Below are positions 1 through 8,071 of a DNA stretch of 64,000 nucleotides, piece after piece. The notes below the pieces were generated by a model, which saw only the letters and a program-made list of their open reading frames with translations, did no database searches and was not told where the DNA came from. The stretch is from Phytohabitans flavus (GTDB taxonomy: Bacteria; Actinomycetota; Actinomycetes; Mycobacteriales; Micromonosporaceae), in NCBI RefSeq assembly GCF_011764545.1, contig NZ_AP022870.1, positions 4,882,001 to 4,946,000 of the forward strand, given 5' to 3'. Every line of letters starts with the position of its first letter. The first letter of the stretch is position 1. The position numbers and the translations under genes were made by a program.

Positions 1-1124
1 ACGTCGAGGGCGGCCGCGCGCTCGACCCGGCGCCGGCTGATCTCCGCGGTGAGGTCGGGACGCTCGATGGGCAGGCCCCCGCCGGCGCCCGAGCAGTACG
101 ACCACTGGGTGACGTGGTCGACGTCCTTGAAGGTGAGGCCCGGGATGGCCCGCAGCACCTCGCGCGGCGCCGCGTGGATGCCCTTGCGCTTGTTGAGCCG
201 GCAGGCGTCGTGGTAGGTGACGGCCCGCTCGACCGGGCGGGTCAGCGCCAACCTGCCGTCGCGGATCAGCTCGGCGAGCAGCTCGACGAAGAGCACGATC
301 TCGAAGTCGTACTCGTCGCCGAAGTAGCTCGGGTAGTCCTCGGTGAACGTGATGTAGTCGTGCGGGTCGAAGACGATGATCCGCTTGGCGCCGACCGCTC
401 TCCAGTCGTCGACGTTGTGCCGGGCGAACTCGCGGGCTCGCTCGGAGTACCCCATCTCCGCGGCCGGCCCGCCGCAGCACCACTGCTCGCGCATCAGCCC
501 GAACTCGACGCCGGCCGCCTGGAGTATCCGGGCCGCGGCACGCGGCACGGACGTGCGGTGGAACGCGCCTTCGCAGTCACAGAAGAGGATGGTCTCGCCG
601 CCCACAGGCAGATCGAGGCCGGCCGCCCAGTCGCGCACGTGCTCCTGGCTCACCGGCACGTCGCCGAGGACCGGCTCGGACTTCTGCCGATCGGTCTCCT
701 CGACCCAGCGCTGCCATCCAGGCTGATGGATGCCGGAGTCGACGGCGAGCGCGCGGACCGCCTTGACCAGCTGCACGGTACGGGTCCGGAAGCGGTAGAA
801 GTCACCGGTGTACAGCGTGTTGGGACAGCGCAGCTCGCAGGCACCGCACTGGGTACAGTGCACGTAGTCGCGGGCAACGTCCTCAATGGACAGTAGGCCC
901 TTCTCCATCGCCACGACGTTGGCGTGGAAGGCCGTGGGCGTGTGCACCTCGTTGCGGGTCACCTGCATCACGGGGCAGACCTCGCGGCAGAACTTGTGGC
1001 CCGAGCTGTAGCAGTTGTAGGCGGCATTGCGCCACTCCTCGACGAACGCGGCGCTTGCGCCGTCGTCGCCTGTCCCGTCATCGGGACCAGCCGCCATACC
1101 ATTTCCGCGTTCGGTCGAAGACAT
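1..1124 (-). CDS. (Fe-S)-binding CCG-domain protein, heterodisulfide reductase/GlpC type (3' end outside window)
   Basis: I translated this directly; the frame stays open to the window edge, so the C-terminus is missing. The ATG at 1124 follows a GGGAGGG ribosome site. Residues about 38-50 hold a cysteine cluster (C38, C46, C50). Residues 90-100 hold a classic 4Fe-4S motif (CTQCGACELRCP). A CCGG motif lies at about 216-219. A second cysteine-rich half (DACRLNKR, then YCSGAGGG) follows near residues 310-350. This order, two 4Fe-4S clusters then two CCG domains, is that of soluble electron-transfer subunits of GlpC, HdrB/D or lactate-oxidase type. The substrate cannot be told. It begins 48 bases after the capA stop on the same strand, so it may be the last visible gene of the pgs operon or a separate unit. 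Confidence 0.85.
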   Translation of the reverse strand, partial: MSSTERGNGMAAGPDDGTGDDGASAAFVEEWRNAAYNCYSSGHKFCREVCPVMQVTRNEVHTPTAFHANVVAMEKGLLSIEDVARDYVHCTQCGACELRCPNTLYTGDFYRFRTRTVQLVKAVRALAVDSGIHQPGWQRWVEETDRQKSEPVLGDVPVSQEHVRDWAAGLDLPVGGETILFCDCEGAFHRTSVPRAAARILQAAGVEFGLMREQWCCGGPAAEMGYSERAREFARHNVDDWRAVGAKRIIVFDPHDYITFTEDYPSYFGDEYDFEIVLFVELLAELIRDGRLALTRPVERAVTYHDACRLNKRKGIHAAPREVLRAIPGLTFKDVDHVTQWSYCSGAGGGLPIERPDLTAEISRRRVERAAALD

Positions 1125-1172
1125 CGTCGTCCCTCCCTGGTCGCGTAACCATGGTGCCTCGCGGCTAGGCGA

Positions 1173-2345
1173 TCAGTAAAGAGGTACGCGGAGCCCGGCC
1201 CCGAACGCGCCGCGGCTGCCGAGGTAGCCGGTGATCCGGTCCTGGGCACCGGTGTAGATGGCGCGGCGGCGGTCGGCCTTGGGCATGTGCTCCAGGACCC
1301 GGGCCAGGTCGAGGACGCGGATGGTTGGCCGGAGGGAAAGCCAGATCGGGATCGCCTCGGCGCGGGTGACGACCCACCGCCGGTTGGGCTGCTCGGTGAA
1401 GGTGAACTTCGCGAGGATGCCCTCGCGGTTGTCGTCGTTCGGGAAGTCGTGGCGGGCCAGGGTGTTCCCCATGCCGTAGGCGATCCACTTGTCACCAACC
1501 CGCTCCATCGGCTGTACGACGTGCGCGTGGTGGCCGATGATCAGGTCGATGTTCGGGTCCGCGATGAGCTGTTTGGACCAGGACAGCTGCTCCCCGTCGA
1601 TGTTGTGGACCTTCTCCGTCCCCCAGTGGGCGGAGAGCACCACGATCTGCGCCCCGGCCTTGCGGGTGGCCGCGGCGGCGGCGCGGATCCCAGCGACGTC
1701 GATCCGGTTGGCCAGCCACTCCTTGCCGGCCGGCGGGTCCAGGCCGTTGAAGTGCATTGCCCAGGACAGGTGGCCGATCTTGACGCCGTGTACCTCGTAG
1801 ATCGTCGGCTTGGCACGCTCGGCGGCACTCCGGAAGGTGCCGGTGTGGCGTAGACCGACCGCGTCGAGGGCGTCGAGGTTGTCGTACACGCCTTGCTCGC
1901 CTTGATCCAGTGCGTGATTGCTGGCCGTGGAGCATGTGTCGTAGCCGGCCTTCTTGACCGCGGCGGCCAGGTCGACGGGAGCGTTGAACCGCGGAAAGTC
2001 CTTGGGGTCGCCGGGGCCCATCGGGGCCTCCATGTGGCAGATGGCCAGGTCAGCCGACTCGACGGCGGGACGGATCGAGGCGAACATCGGGTCGAAGTCG
2101 TAACCGGCGCGGCCCGCCGCCTCGGCGTCGGCCCGTGCCTGCTGCCAGGTCGGCGGGTGCACGAGGATGTCACCAGAGCCGAGGATGCTGACCTGGCGCG
2201 GGATGCGCGCCGGCGGCTGCACGACATGCGCCGCGGGCTGCGCAGACAGTCGCTCGCGGATAACGTCGCCGCGCAGCGCCCACACGCCGGCCGGGGCAGC
2301 GACAAGCGTGACGACGAGCAGGACGCGGACGGGTGATGCGCGCAT
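1173..2345 (-). CDS. capA: CapA/PgsA-family poly-gamma-glutamate capsule protein
   Basis: This 390-residue protein starts with a short basic region and a hydrophobic anchor (about 7-24). The calcineurin-like CapA fold follows: GSGDILVH at about 56-63, TASNHALDQG at about 140-149, an SAHWG segment near 238-242 and GHHAHVVQP at 271-279. These are the metal-ligand motifs of the PGA_cap family. In Bacillus the membrane-anchored PgsA/CapA is needed with PgsB and PgsC to make and export poly-gamma-glutamate. Here it is the last of four tightly spaced genes, 16 bases after the NlpC/P60 gene. The CapA family is also found outside PGA synthesis, but the adjacent pgsB and pgsC genes make this role the best reading. 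Confidence 0.9.
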   Translation of the reverse strand: MRASPVRVLLVVTLVAAPAGVWALRGDVIRERLSAQPAAHVVQPPARIPRQVSILGSGDILVHPPTWQQARADAEAAGRAGYDFDPMFASIRPAVESADLAICHMEAPMGPGDPKDFPRFNAPVDLAAAVKKAGYDTCSTASNHALDQGEQGVYDNLDALDAVGLRHTGTFRSAAERAKPTIYEVHGVKIGHLSWAMHFNGLDPPAGKEWLANRIDVAGIRAAAAATRKAGAQIVVLSAHWGTEKVHNIDGEQLSWSKQLIADPNIDLIIGHHAHVVQPMERVGDKWIAYGMGNTLARHDFPNDDNREGILAKFTFTEQPNRRWVVTRAEAIPIWLSLRPTIRVLDLARVLEHMPKADRRRAIYTGAQDRITGYLGSRGAFGAGLRVPLY

Positions 2346-2361
2346 GCCGGGCGTGCCCTTC

Positions 2362-3420
2362 CTAGAGGCGGATGACGCGGCGCAGCCGCTTGCCGAAGTA
2401 GCCGGAGTCGAGAACGCCGTCGCCGCGCACGTCGCCGAAGGTGGGCCCGTCGACGGTGCCGCGAGATGAAACGAACCGCATGCCTCCGTCGGCGTCGTCG
2501 CCGATGTAGATACCGGAGTGGGTGATCAGGGCCGGGTCGTCGTGCAGGGCGAAGAAGGCGAGGTCGCCCGGTTGCATGGCGGACAGGTCCGTCGGCGAGC
2601 GGCTGGGGCTCGGGGCGGCGGCGATCACGACGGCTCGGGCGTACGCCGCCATGCTCGCCGCGGTGCGCGGCAGTCCGTCGACGGTCGTGGTGGCGGTCTG
2701 GCTGAACAGCGGGATCCCGAACCGGTAGCCGTAGACCAGCCTGAGAAAGCCGGAGCAGTCCAGGTCACGGCCCCACCGGCCGGACGGTTTGACGTTGCCG
2801 GCGTCTGGGAAGTGCCACGGGATCTCGAGGTAGTCGTAGAAATCGGCGCCGTCGCGTTCGTCCCGGCTGTGCACGTACCCGAAACCGGCGTCGCCGGCGT
2901 ACCGCACGCCGTGCCGGTCGCGGAGGTCGGGCGCGCCAGGCAGGTACTGCATCGCGGCGGCGAGCACGTCCACCGGGAGATCACCATCGCGTTGCAGCTC
3001 GGCGAGCAGCCAATGGGCCAAGGACTCCGGGATGTGCGGACCGGGCGGCCACGCCTGCGGGGCTACTCGCACCCACCGCGTCGATTCGACCACCGCGGGG
3101 GTGGTCGACGGCTCCGCGAATCGGCGGCGCGGACCCGCGAAGACGGCCGTTCGCGCGCCGACGGTCAGGGTCGCCACCACGGTCTGGTCCGCGCGCCGGC
3201 GGACCTGGGTACGGGTCGGGTCGGCCAGGTCGAGCAGCTCGTACTCCTCGGCCAAGCGCTCGGCGGTAGGCCCACCGACCGGACGGTCGCCGGGAGCGGC
3301 GGGTCGCCACGTCGGGTCGGGACCGTCCGATGTGGATCCGCCGGTGTTGACCATCGCCAAGCCCACGCCGACCGCGGCAACGCCCACTATGGCCACCAGT
3401 CCGAGGTGGACCAGCCTCAC
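2362..3420 (-). CDS. NlpC/P60 cell-wall or PGA endopeptidase, membrane anchored
   Basis: I place the start at the GTG at 3420, which overlaps the pgsC stop (GTGA), giving 352 residues. Residues 4-24 form one membrane segment, so most of the protein faces outside. The C-terminal third is an NlpC/P60 cysteine peptidase: Cys222 in RDLDCSGFLRLVYGY, the His301 region (ITHSGIYIGDD) and the PGDLAFF strand between them. The longer upstream frame to 3900 reads as pgsC antisense-frame noise and is rejected. NlpC/P60 enzymes cut gamma-D-glutamyl bonds; Bacillus PgdS, which trims poly-gamma-glutamate, belongs to this family. Its position inside a pgs operon suggests PGA release or chain-length control. 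Peptidoglycan hydrolysis is the alternative. Confidence 0.85.
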   Translation of the reverse strand: MRLVHLGLVAIVGVAAVGVGLAMVNTGGSTSDGPDPTWRPAAPGDRPVGGPTAERLAEEYELLDLADPTRTQVRRRADQTVVATLTVGARTAVFAGPRRRFAEPSTTPAVVESTRWVRVAPQAWPPGPHIPESLAHWLLAELQRDGDLPVDVLAAAMQYLPGAPDLRDRHGVRYAGDAGFGYVHSRDERDGADFYDYLEIPWHFPDAGNVKPSGRWGRDLDCSGFLRLVYGYRFGIPLFSQTATTTVDGLPRTAASMAAYARAVVIAAAPSPSRSPTDLSAMQPGDLAFFALHDDPALITHSGIYIGDDADGGMRFVSSRGTVDGPTFGDVRGDGVLDSGYFGKRLRRVIRL

Positions 3421-3881
3421 AGGGAGATCACCAAGAGGGCCGTCGCACCGGTACCGCACGTGACCACGGCGGTGGCGGCGAGAGTCTGCAACGCCCGTGG
3501 CCGCACGAGCTGGAAGCTCATCAGCCCGGGGACCAGGAAGGACAACGTGTCGCCGCCGAACAGGAACGGATACCTCACGTGCAGTGCCACGAACGCGACG
3601 AGCGACAGCAAGGACGAAACCAGCATCGTTACCGCGAACAGCCGCTTGCCGTACAGGATCGTGATGCGCTTGAGCACCTTGATCAGCACGACGGTCACGA
3701 TGGCCACCGCCGATATGGTGGCCACGCTCCGCACGTCCTCGAGGGCGGTCAACACGATGCAGCCGGGCACCATCAGGCCGGCGGGTGCGACGTTGGTAAT
3801 CAGGTATCCGACTAGTCCGAACAGCAGCCCGGCGGCCACGATGACGGCGCTGAGCTCGGAGGACAGGTCGAACGTTGCCAT
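3417..3881 (-). CDS. pgsC: PgsC/CapC-family poly-gamma-glutamate biosynthesis membrane protein
   Basis: This 154-residue protein is almost entirely hydrophobic, with about five membrane helices. It has the typical PgsC order: an N-terminal helix with a GYLITNVAPAGLMVPG loop, then the RITILYGKRLF cytoplasmic turn. In Bacillus PgsC (149 residues) forms the membrane part of the PGA synthetase with PgsB. It starts 20 bases after the pgsB stop. Its TGA stop overlaps the GTG of the NlpC/P60 gene by four bases, which indicates translational coupling. Confidence 0.85.
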   Translation of the reverse strand: MATFDLSSELSAVIVAAGLLFGLVGYLITNVAPAGLMVPGCIVLTALEDVRSVATISAVAIVTVVLIKVLKRITILYGKRLFAVTMLVSSLLSLVAFVALHVRYPFLFGGDTLSFLVPGLMSFQLVRPRALQTLAATAVVTCGTGATALLVISL

Positions 3882-3900
3882 GAGGGCGACTCCTGTTCAC

Positions 3901-5336
3901 TCAGTGAAGGGTGGGCCGCCGGACGGTGGCGCGCAGGATCGCGGGGTGCGCTCCACGCAGGACGGCGGCGGCGAGATCATCGCGGGACAGGACCACGGTG
4001 GCGTCCGGGTCCATTTGACGCGGGGCGGCCATGTAGCTCCGCGGCATGAGAACGGTCTCGGCCTGGTAGAGGGCTTCGAGCTCGCGGGTCAGCTCGTCGA
4101 ACGTGGCCGCGGCGGTGGCGGCCACGGTGACCTGGTCCAACGCCGCGAGCAGCTCCTCGCCGCGACCGTGGATGTTGCCGATCATGAGTAGTGAGGTGCC
4201 CGCGTCGCCGGGTGGTATCGCCTCGACGATCGCGTCGCGCAGTTGCGGGCCGGTGCGGTGCTCCCTTCGAGATCGACCACAGCGCCGCGCCACGCCTCGG
4301 GCACGTGGTGCAGCGCGCTGCGGGTCGGCGAGCCGATCAGGAAGACCCGGTGCGGGTTGATCCGCGGGATGATCGCGCCCATCTGGCCGTTGCGTTCCAT
4401 CCGGTCCGGCCGGCAGTTGATCGCCACCGAGACGCGCCGACCGATCATCCGGCGCTGGCGCAGCAGGTCGACGTTCATCAGCGTCGACACCGGGTCGTTG
4501 GCGGCGAACAGGTTGACTGCCGCGAACCGGCGTCCCTGGTGCGCGCACGCGTCGACGCGCAGCATGCCTGGGTCGGGGATCGCGCGGTACATGCCAGCCA
4601 GGGCGGTGGCCCGGTCGACGCCGCACAGCTGCGCGACCGCCAAGGCGATCGCGACGTTCTCCTTGAAGGTAATCCACCGGAACGGGGCCATTTCGGCGTC
4701 GCCAACAGTTTCCGGCTCGACCGCGATCAGCGCGCACTGGCGGCGTGTGGCCTCTTCTCGCAGGATGTGCAACCGCTCTCGTTCGGCGGTGATCACCACG
4801 CCGCGGTGGGGCATCGACCGGCTCAGCGACCGGGCGACGTCGTCGAGGGTAGGCCCCATCTCCTCGAGGTGGTCCTCCCGCACATTGGTGATCACGACGA
4901 TCCCGGCGTCGACCAGCTGCTCCTGATTGACCTGCTGGAGCTCCGGCTGGACCGCCATGCACTCGACGACGAGGGTGGCGGCGCCGGCGTGTACCGCCCG
5001 CCGCACCACGGCGACCTGCTCGATCACGTTGGCGGCACCGCGAGTGCGGCGGATCGGTACCTCCCGTCCTCCGGGGTAGATGAACCTCGCCGCCGTGCCG
5101 GTTGTCTTGGCCGCGACGATGCGGAAGGGGTCCGCACGCAACGCGCCCGCGACGAGCCTTGTGACCGACGATTTGCCGCGAATGCCGTTTACGACGATCC
5201 GGGTCGGTATCAGCGCGAGCTGCCGCCGGTGCCGGGCCCGTTCCAGCACCAGGTAGCCCAGCAGAACAACCAACGCGAGCCCGAGCCCACCGAGCGAAAC
5301 GGCGACCTGAGTGCTCAGTGTCACAACCCCTCTCAT
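3901..5336 (-). CDS. pgsB: PgsB/CapB-family poly-gamma-glutamate synthetase, one frameshift
   Basis: This is an ATP-dependent amide ligase of the Mur ligase superfamily. Residues 10-31 form an N-terminal membrane helix. The P-loop NGIRGKSSVTR lies at 50-60, and VITNVREDHLEEMGPT is the Mur-like central motif. The frame from 5336 loses homology after VVDLEG near 4263. Sense resumes in the next frame (TGPQLRDAIVEAIPPGDAG, then LLMIGNIHGRGEELL) and ends at 3901, so one base is missing around 4263-4265. After the usual PgsB end there is a tail of about 80 residues that I do not recognise. The annotated ATG lacks a clear ribosome site; a GTG four codons in has AGAGGGG only two bases away. First gene of the operon. 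Confidence 0.85.
4258..4268 (-). other. Frameshift site in pgsB (one base missing)
   Basis: The coding frame moves by one base here. A G3 run (GAAGGGAGC on the coding strand) would restore PgsB continuity if it had one more G. Confidence 0.7.
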
Positions 5337-5507
5337 ATCGAGGCGGCAGGCTTCGGTAAGTCAGTGATTGTCCGCGGGGCAACCAAGGGTCACTTGGTGC
5401 GCATGCTGGATCGCGAGGCCGATCGTGACGTGACGTCGACCTAACGAGGGATGGCCGATATCTCGACTAACGCGCGGGACCGGACCGAGGCAACGCGTGG
5501 CGGAAGA

Positions 5508-6548
5508 TCAACCTTTGCCAATTGGTGGGTTGAGGCGCATGAAGCCCTCCTGCCGGTGGTACGGAAAGTGCGGGTATGGCGCGGTCCGTACGCTTGCCGC
5601 GTCGAGCCGGGCCACCTGCTCGGGAGTGAGGCTCCAGCCGACCGCGCCAAGGTTTTGCCGCAGCTGGGCCTCGTCGCGCGCGCCGACGATGACCGACGCC
5701 ACCGTGGGGCGCTGGAGCAGCCAGTTGATCGCGACCTGCGGCACCGCCCGCCCGGTCTCCTCGGCCACCGCGTCGAGGGCGTCGACCACGCGGAAGAGGT
5801 GCTCGTCGTCGACCGGCGGACCGTACTCGGCGGTCTGGTGCAGCCGGCTCCGCGCGGGCAGGGGGTGGCCCCGGCGGAGCTTGCCGGTGAGCCGGCCCCA
5901 GCCCAGCGGGCTCCACACGAGCGCGCCGACGCCCTGGTCACGGCCGAGCGGCAGGAGGTCCCACTCGTAGTCGCGGCCGACGAGGGAGTAGTAGACCTGG
6001 TGGGCGACGTACCGCGGCAGGTTGTGCCGCTCCGCGACCGCGAGGGACTTCATCAGCTGCCACCCGGCGAAGTTGGAGACCCCGACGTAACGCACTTTTC
6101 CGGCGCGCACCAGGTCGTCCAGTGTGGACAGCACCTCCTCGATCGGCGTGCCGGCGTCGAACGCGTGCAGCTGGAACAGGTCGATGTGCTCGGTGCCCAG
6201 CCGCCGCAGTGCCGCCTCGCACGCCTCGATAAGGCGGGAGCGGGACGAGCCGGCCTCGTTGGGGCCGTCACCCGTGGGCAGGCTCGCCTTCGTGGACAGC
6301 AGCACCCGCTCGCGCCGCCCCTTGACGGCTTGGCCGAGCACCTCTTCCGAGGCGCCCGCCGAGTACACGTCGGCGGTGTCGAAGAGCGTCACACCCGCGT
6401 CCAGGCAGATGTCCACGAGCCGGCGGGCCTCGGCCGCGTCCGTGCTGCCCCACGCGCCGAACAGCGGCCCACTCCCGCCGAACGTCCCCGCGCCGAACGC
6501 CAGCGCCGGCACGTTCAGCCCCGACGCGCCCAGTCGCCGATACTCCAT
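5508..6548 (-). CDS. Aldo/keto reductase
   Basis: This 346-residue protein has a full (beta/alpha)8 aldo/keto reductase sequence. The catalytic tetrad is visible as D57 (FDTADVY), Y62, K87 (LLSTKASL) and H128 (LFQLHAFD). The VGVSNF and GRLTGKL segments and the C-terminal NADPH-binding region (SVIVGARDEAQLRQN) are present. It resembles the YajO/Tas-like AKR group that reduces aldehydes with NADPH; the substrate is unknown. It is divergent from a TetR gene, and a 52-base palindromic region lies between them, so it is probably the repressor's target. Confidence 0.9.
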   Translation of the reverse strand: MEYRRLGASGLNVPALAFGAGTFGGSGPLFGAWGSTDAAEARRLVDICLDAGVTLFDTADVYSAGASEEVLGQAVKGRRERVLLSTKASLPTGDGPNEAGSSRSRLIEACEAALRRLGTEHIDLFQLHAFDAGTPIEEVLSTLDDLVRAGKVRYVGVSNFAGWQLMKSLAVAERHNLPRYVAHQVYYSLVGRDYEWDLLPLGRDQGVGALVWSPLGWGRLTGKLRRGHPLPARSRLHQTAEYGPPVDDEHLFRVVDALDAVAEETGRAVPQVAINWLLQRPTVASVIVGARDEAQLRQNLGAVGWSLTPEQVARLDAASVRTAPYPHFPYHRQEGFMRLNPPIGKG

Positions 6549-6560
6549 CTCGGTCTCCTA

Positions 6561-6612
6561 ACGGTACGATGGTTCCATTAACCTAGCACGACTAATGGAA
6601 CTGGAGTACCGT
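6561..6612. promoter_or_regulatory. Long inverted repeat between AKR and TetR genes (probable TetR operator)
   Basis: The left arm 6561-6580 and right arm 6593-6612 match as inverted copies at 16 of 20 positions, with blocks ACGGTAC and GTTCCATTA, separated by 12 bases. The right arm covers the GGAG ribosome site of the TetR gene, so binding would block its own expression as well as the divergent reductase promoter. Confidence 0.75.
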
Positions 6613-6613
6613 T

Positions 6614-7219
6614 ATGACGCACGACATGGTGCGGCCGGGCGGCCGTACCGCGCGGGTGCGCGAGGCGGTGCTGCGTGCGGCCGGCGACCTCCTGGCCGAG
6701 GGCGGCCTCGATCACCTCGACCTGGGCGAGGTCGCGCGCCGCGCCGAGGTCGGGCGGACCACCGTCTACCGGCGCTGGGGCACGCCCGCGGTGCTCGTCG
6801 CCGACCTCCTGGCCGAGATGGCCGAGACGTCGCTGCCGCGCACCGAGACCGGCTCGCTGCTCGGCGACCTCACCGCGAACGCCCGGCTTGTCCAGCGCAC
6901 GCTCGCCGACCCCCGCCAGGGAGCGCTCTTCAAGGCCTTGATCGCGGCGGCGACCTGCGACGCGCGTACTGCCGAGGCGCTGCACCGCTTCTACGAGATC
7001 CGGATCGACGAGTGGGCCCCGTGCGTGGCGGCCGCCGTCGAGCGGGGCGAGCTACCCGCCGGCACCGACGCCCGCGAGGTGGTCCGCGCCGTCTCGGCCC
7101 CGCTCTACTACCGCCTGCTCGCCAGCGGCGACCCGGTCGACGAGGCCGCCGCCGACCGCGCCGCACGCGCCGCCGTGGCCGCGGCTACCGCCGGGGCGTA
7201 CGGGCCTACCAGGTGCTGA
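6614..7219 (+). CDS. TetR-family repressor
   Basis: This 201-residue protein has a TetR N-terminal helix-turn-helix (residues about 13-60, including DLGEVARRAEVGRTTVYRRWG). An all-helical ligand-binding domain of the TetR_C type follows. The ATG at 6614 has GGAG seven bases upstream. It is divergent from the aldo/keto reductase, with an extended palindrome between them, the usual arrangement for an autoregulated local repressor. The effector is unknown. It converges with the CadD-like gene, whose stop lies 20 bases beyond. Confidence 0.9.
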   Translation: MTHDMVRPGGRTARVREAVLRAAGDLLAEGGLDHLDLGEVARRAEVGRTTVYRRWGTPAVLVADLLAEMAETSLPRTETGSLLGDLTANARLVQRTLADPRQGALFKALIAAATCDARTAEALHRFYEIRIDEWAPCVAAAVERGELPAGTDAREVVRAVSAPLYYRLLASGDPVDEAAADRAARAAVAAATAGAYGPTRC

Positions 7220-7239
7220 GATCCACCGGCCGTTTAGGC

Positions 7240-7845
7240 TCAGTGCCCGACGGTGAGGACGCCGGATTCGAGCACGATGAACGCGCCGATGCTCATGAAG
7301 ACGAGCGGGACGATCCAGTGGCCCCAGCGTTCGACGACGGCGATGACCTTGCGGTGAGAGCCGAGCCAGGAGCCGGCCAGGCACCAGACGGCGACCCCGA
7401 TGGCGAACACGGCGACCGTGAGCAGGCTGTCGGCCAGGCCGATGGTGCGGAACATCGGGGTGTAGATCGAGATGTTGTCCGCACCGTTGGCGATGGTCAC
7501 GCCGGCCACCGAGATCATGCGGCTAGCGACCGCGGGAGTGGGTGGTTCGGCCTCGTTGCGGGCGCGGACGGCACGGACCAGGCCCACCATGCCAAGGGCG
7601 AACGGGACCAGGCCGAGCAAGCCGACCCACCGGTCCGGGACCAGGGTGAGCCCGGCCGCCGCGACGGCGGAGAGGGCGACCAGGGCGGCGATGCCGGCGT
7701 ATTGGCCGGTCCAGATCTGCCAGGGCTTGGGTTTGCCGGCGGCGCGCGCCGACAGGAACAGCACGGTCAGGACGATGATGTCGTCGATGTTCGTGCCAGC
7801 GAACACGGCCACGGCTGCTAGAAACGTACCGCCAAGATCGTCCAT
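7240..7845 (-). CDS. CadD-family cadmium resistance transporter-like membrane protein
   Basis: From the ATG at 7845 the protein is 201 residues with about six membrane helices. It begins MDDLGGTFLAAVAVFAGTNI, and the FAGTNIDDI and TIANGADNISIY motifs are the paired acidic/Asn motifs of the CadD family (a LysE-superfamily branch). Known CadD proteins export cadmium or other cations. The longer frame to 7953 is a translation of a dispersed repeat and is not used. No metal-responsive regulator is adjacent, so the substrate is open. Confidence 0.8.
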   Translation of the reverse strand: MDDLGGTFLAAVAVFAGTNIDDIIVLTVLFLSARAAGKPKPWQIWTGQYAGIAALVALSAVAAAGLTLVPDRWVGLLGLVPFALGMVGLVRAVRARNEAEPPTPAVASRMISVAGVTIANGADNISIYTPMFRTIGLADSLLTVAVFAIGVAVWCLAGSWLGSHRKVIAVVERWGHWIVPLVFMSIGAFIVLESGVLTVGH

Positions 7846-7893
7846 GATTCCCGGAGGATACGGGGACAAGCCAGGGCTGTGGGGTTGTGAAGC

Positions 7894-7951
7894 GCGCAGG
7901 GTGAGGCCGCGGGAGCAGCGGTCCGGACCACCGCGGACGTCGCGGTAGCCC
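7894..7951 (-). repeat. R1 repeat, solo copy
   Basis: A 58-base sequence found four times in this window without gaps; this copy differs from the consensus at three positions. On the minus strand it begins GGGCTACCGCGACGTCCGCG and ends near CCTCACCCTGCGC. It is preceded there by TAGAGATTT, like the ends of the other copies. It lies between the divergent CadD-like and universal stress genes and has no R2 partner. Confidence 0.85.
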
Positions 7952-8071
7952 AAATCTCTATTGTGGATAGACCCGTGTCCTCACCTCGTCGTCACCCGGA
8001 TGGTGTGGGACGCCATTGCGCGTTTGCTGTTGCCGGCGCTTCCCGCGGTCGGCGTGGCTACGTTGGGGGTG

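Noticed and set aside
2518..4191. Long 557-residue open frame on the plus strand
   Set aside because: It is antisense to pgsC and the NlpC/P60 gene, has no family sequence and arises from high-GC third positions.
7846..7953. N-terminal extension of the CadD-like protein
   Set aside because: The extra 36 residues are a translation of repeat R1 and precede the family-typical start.
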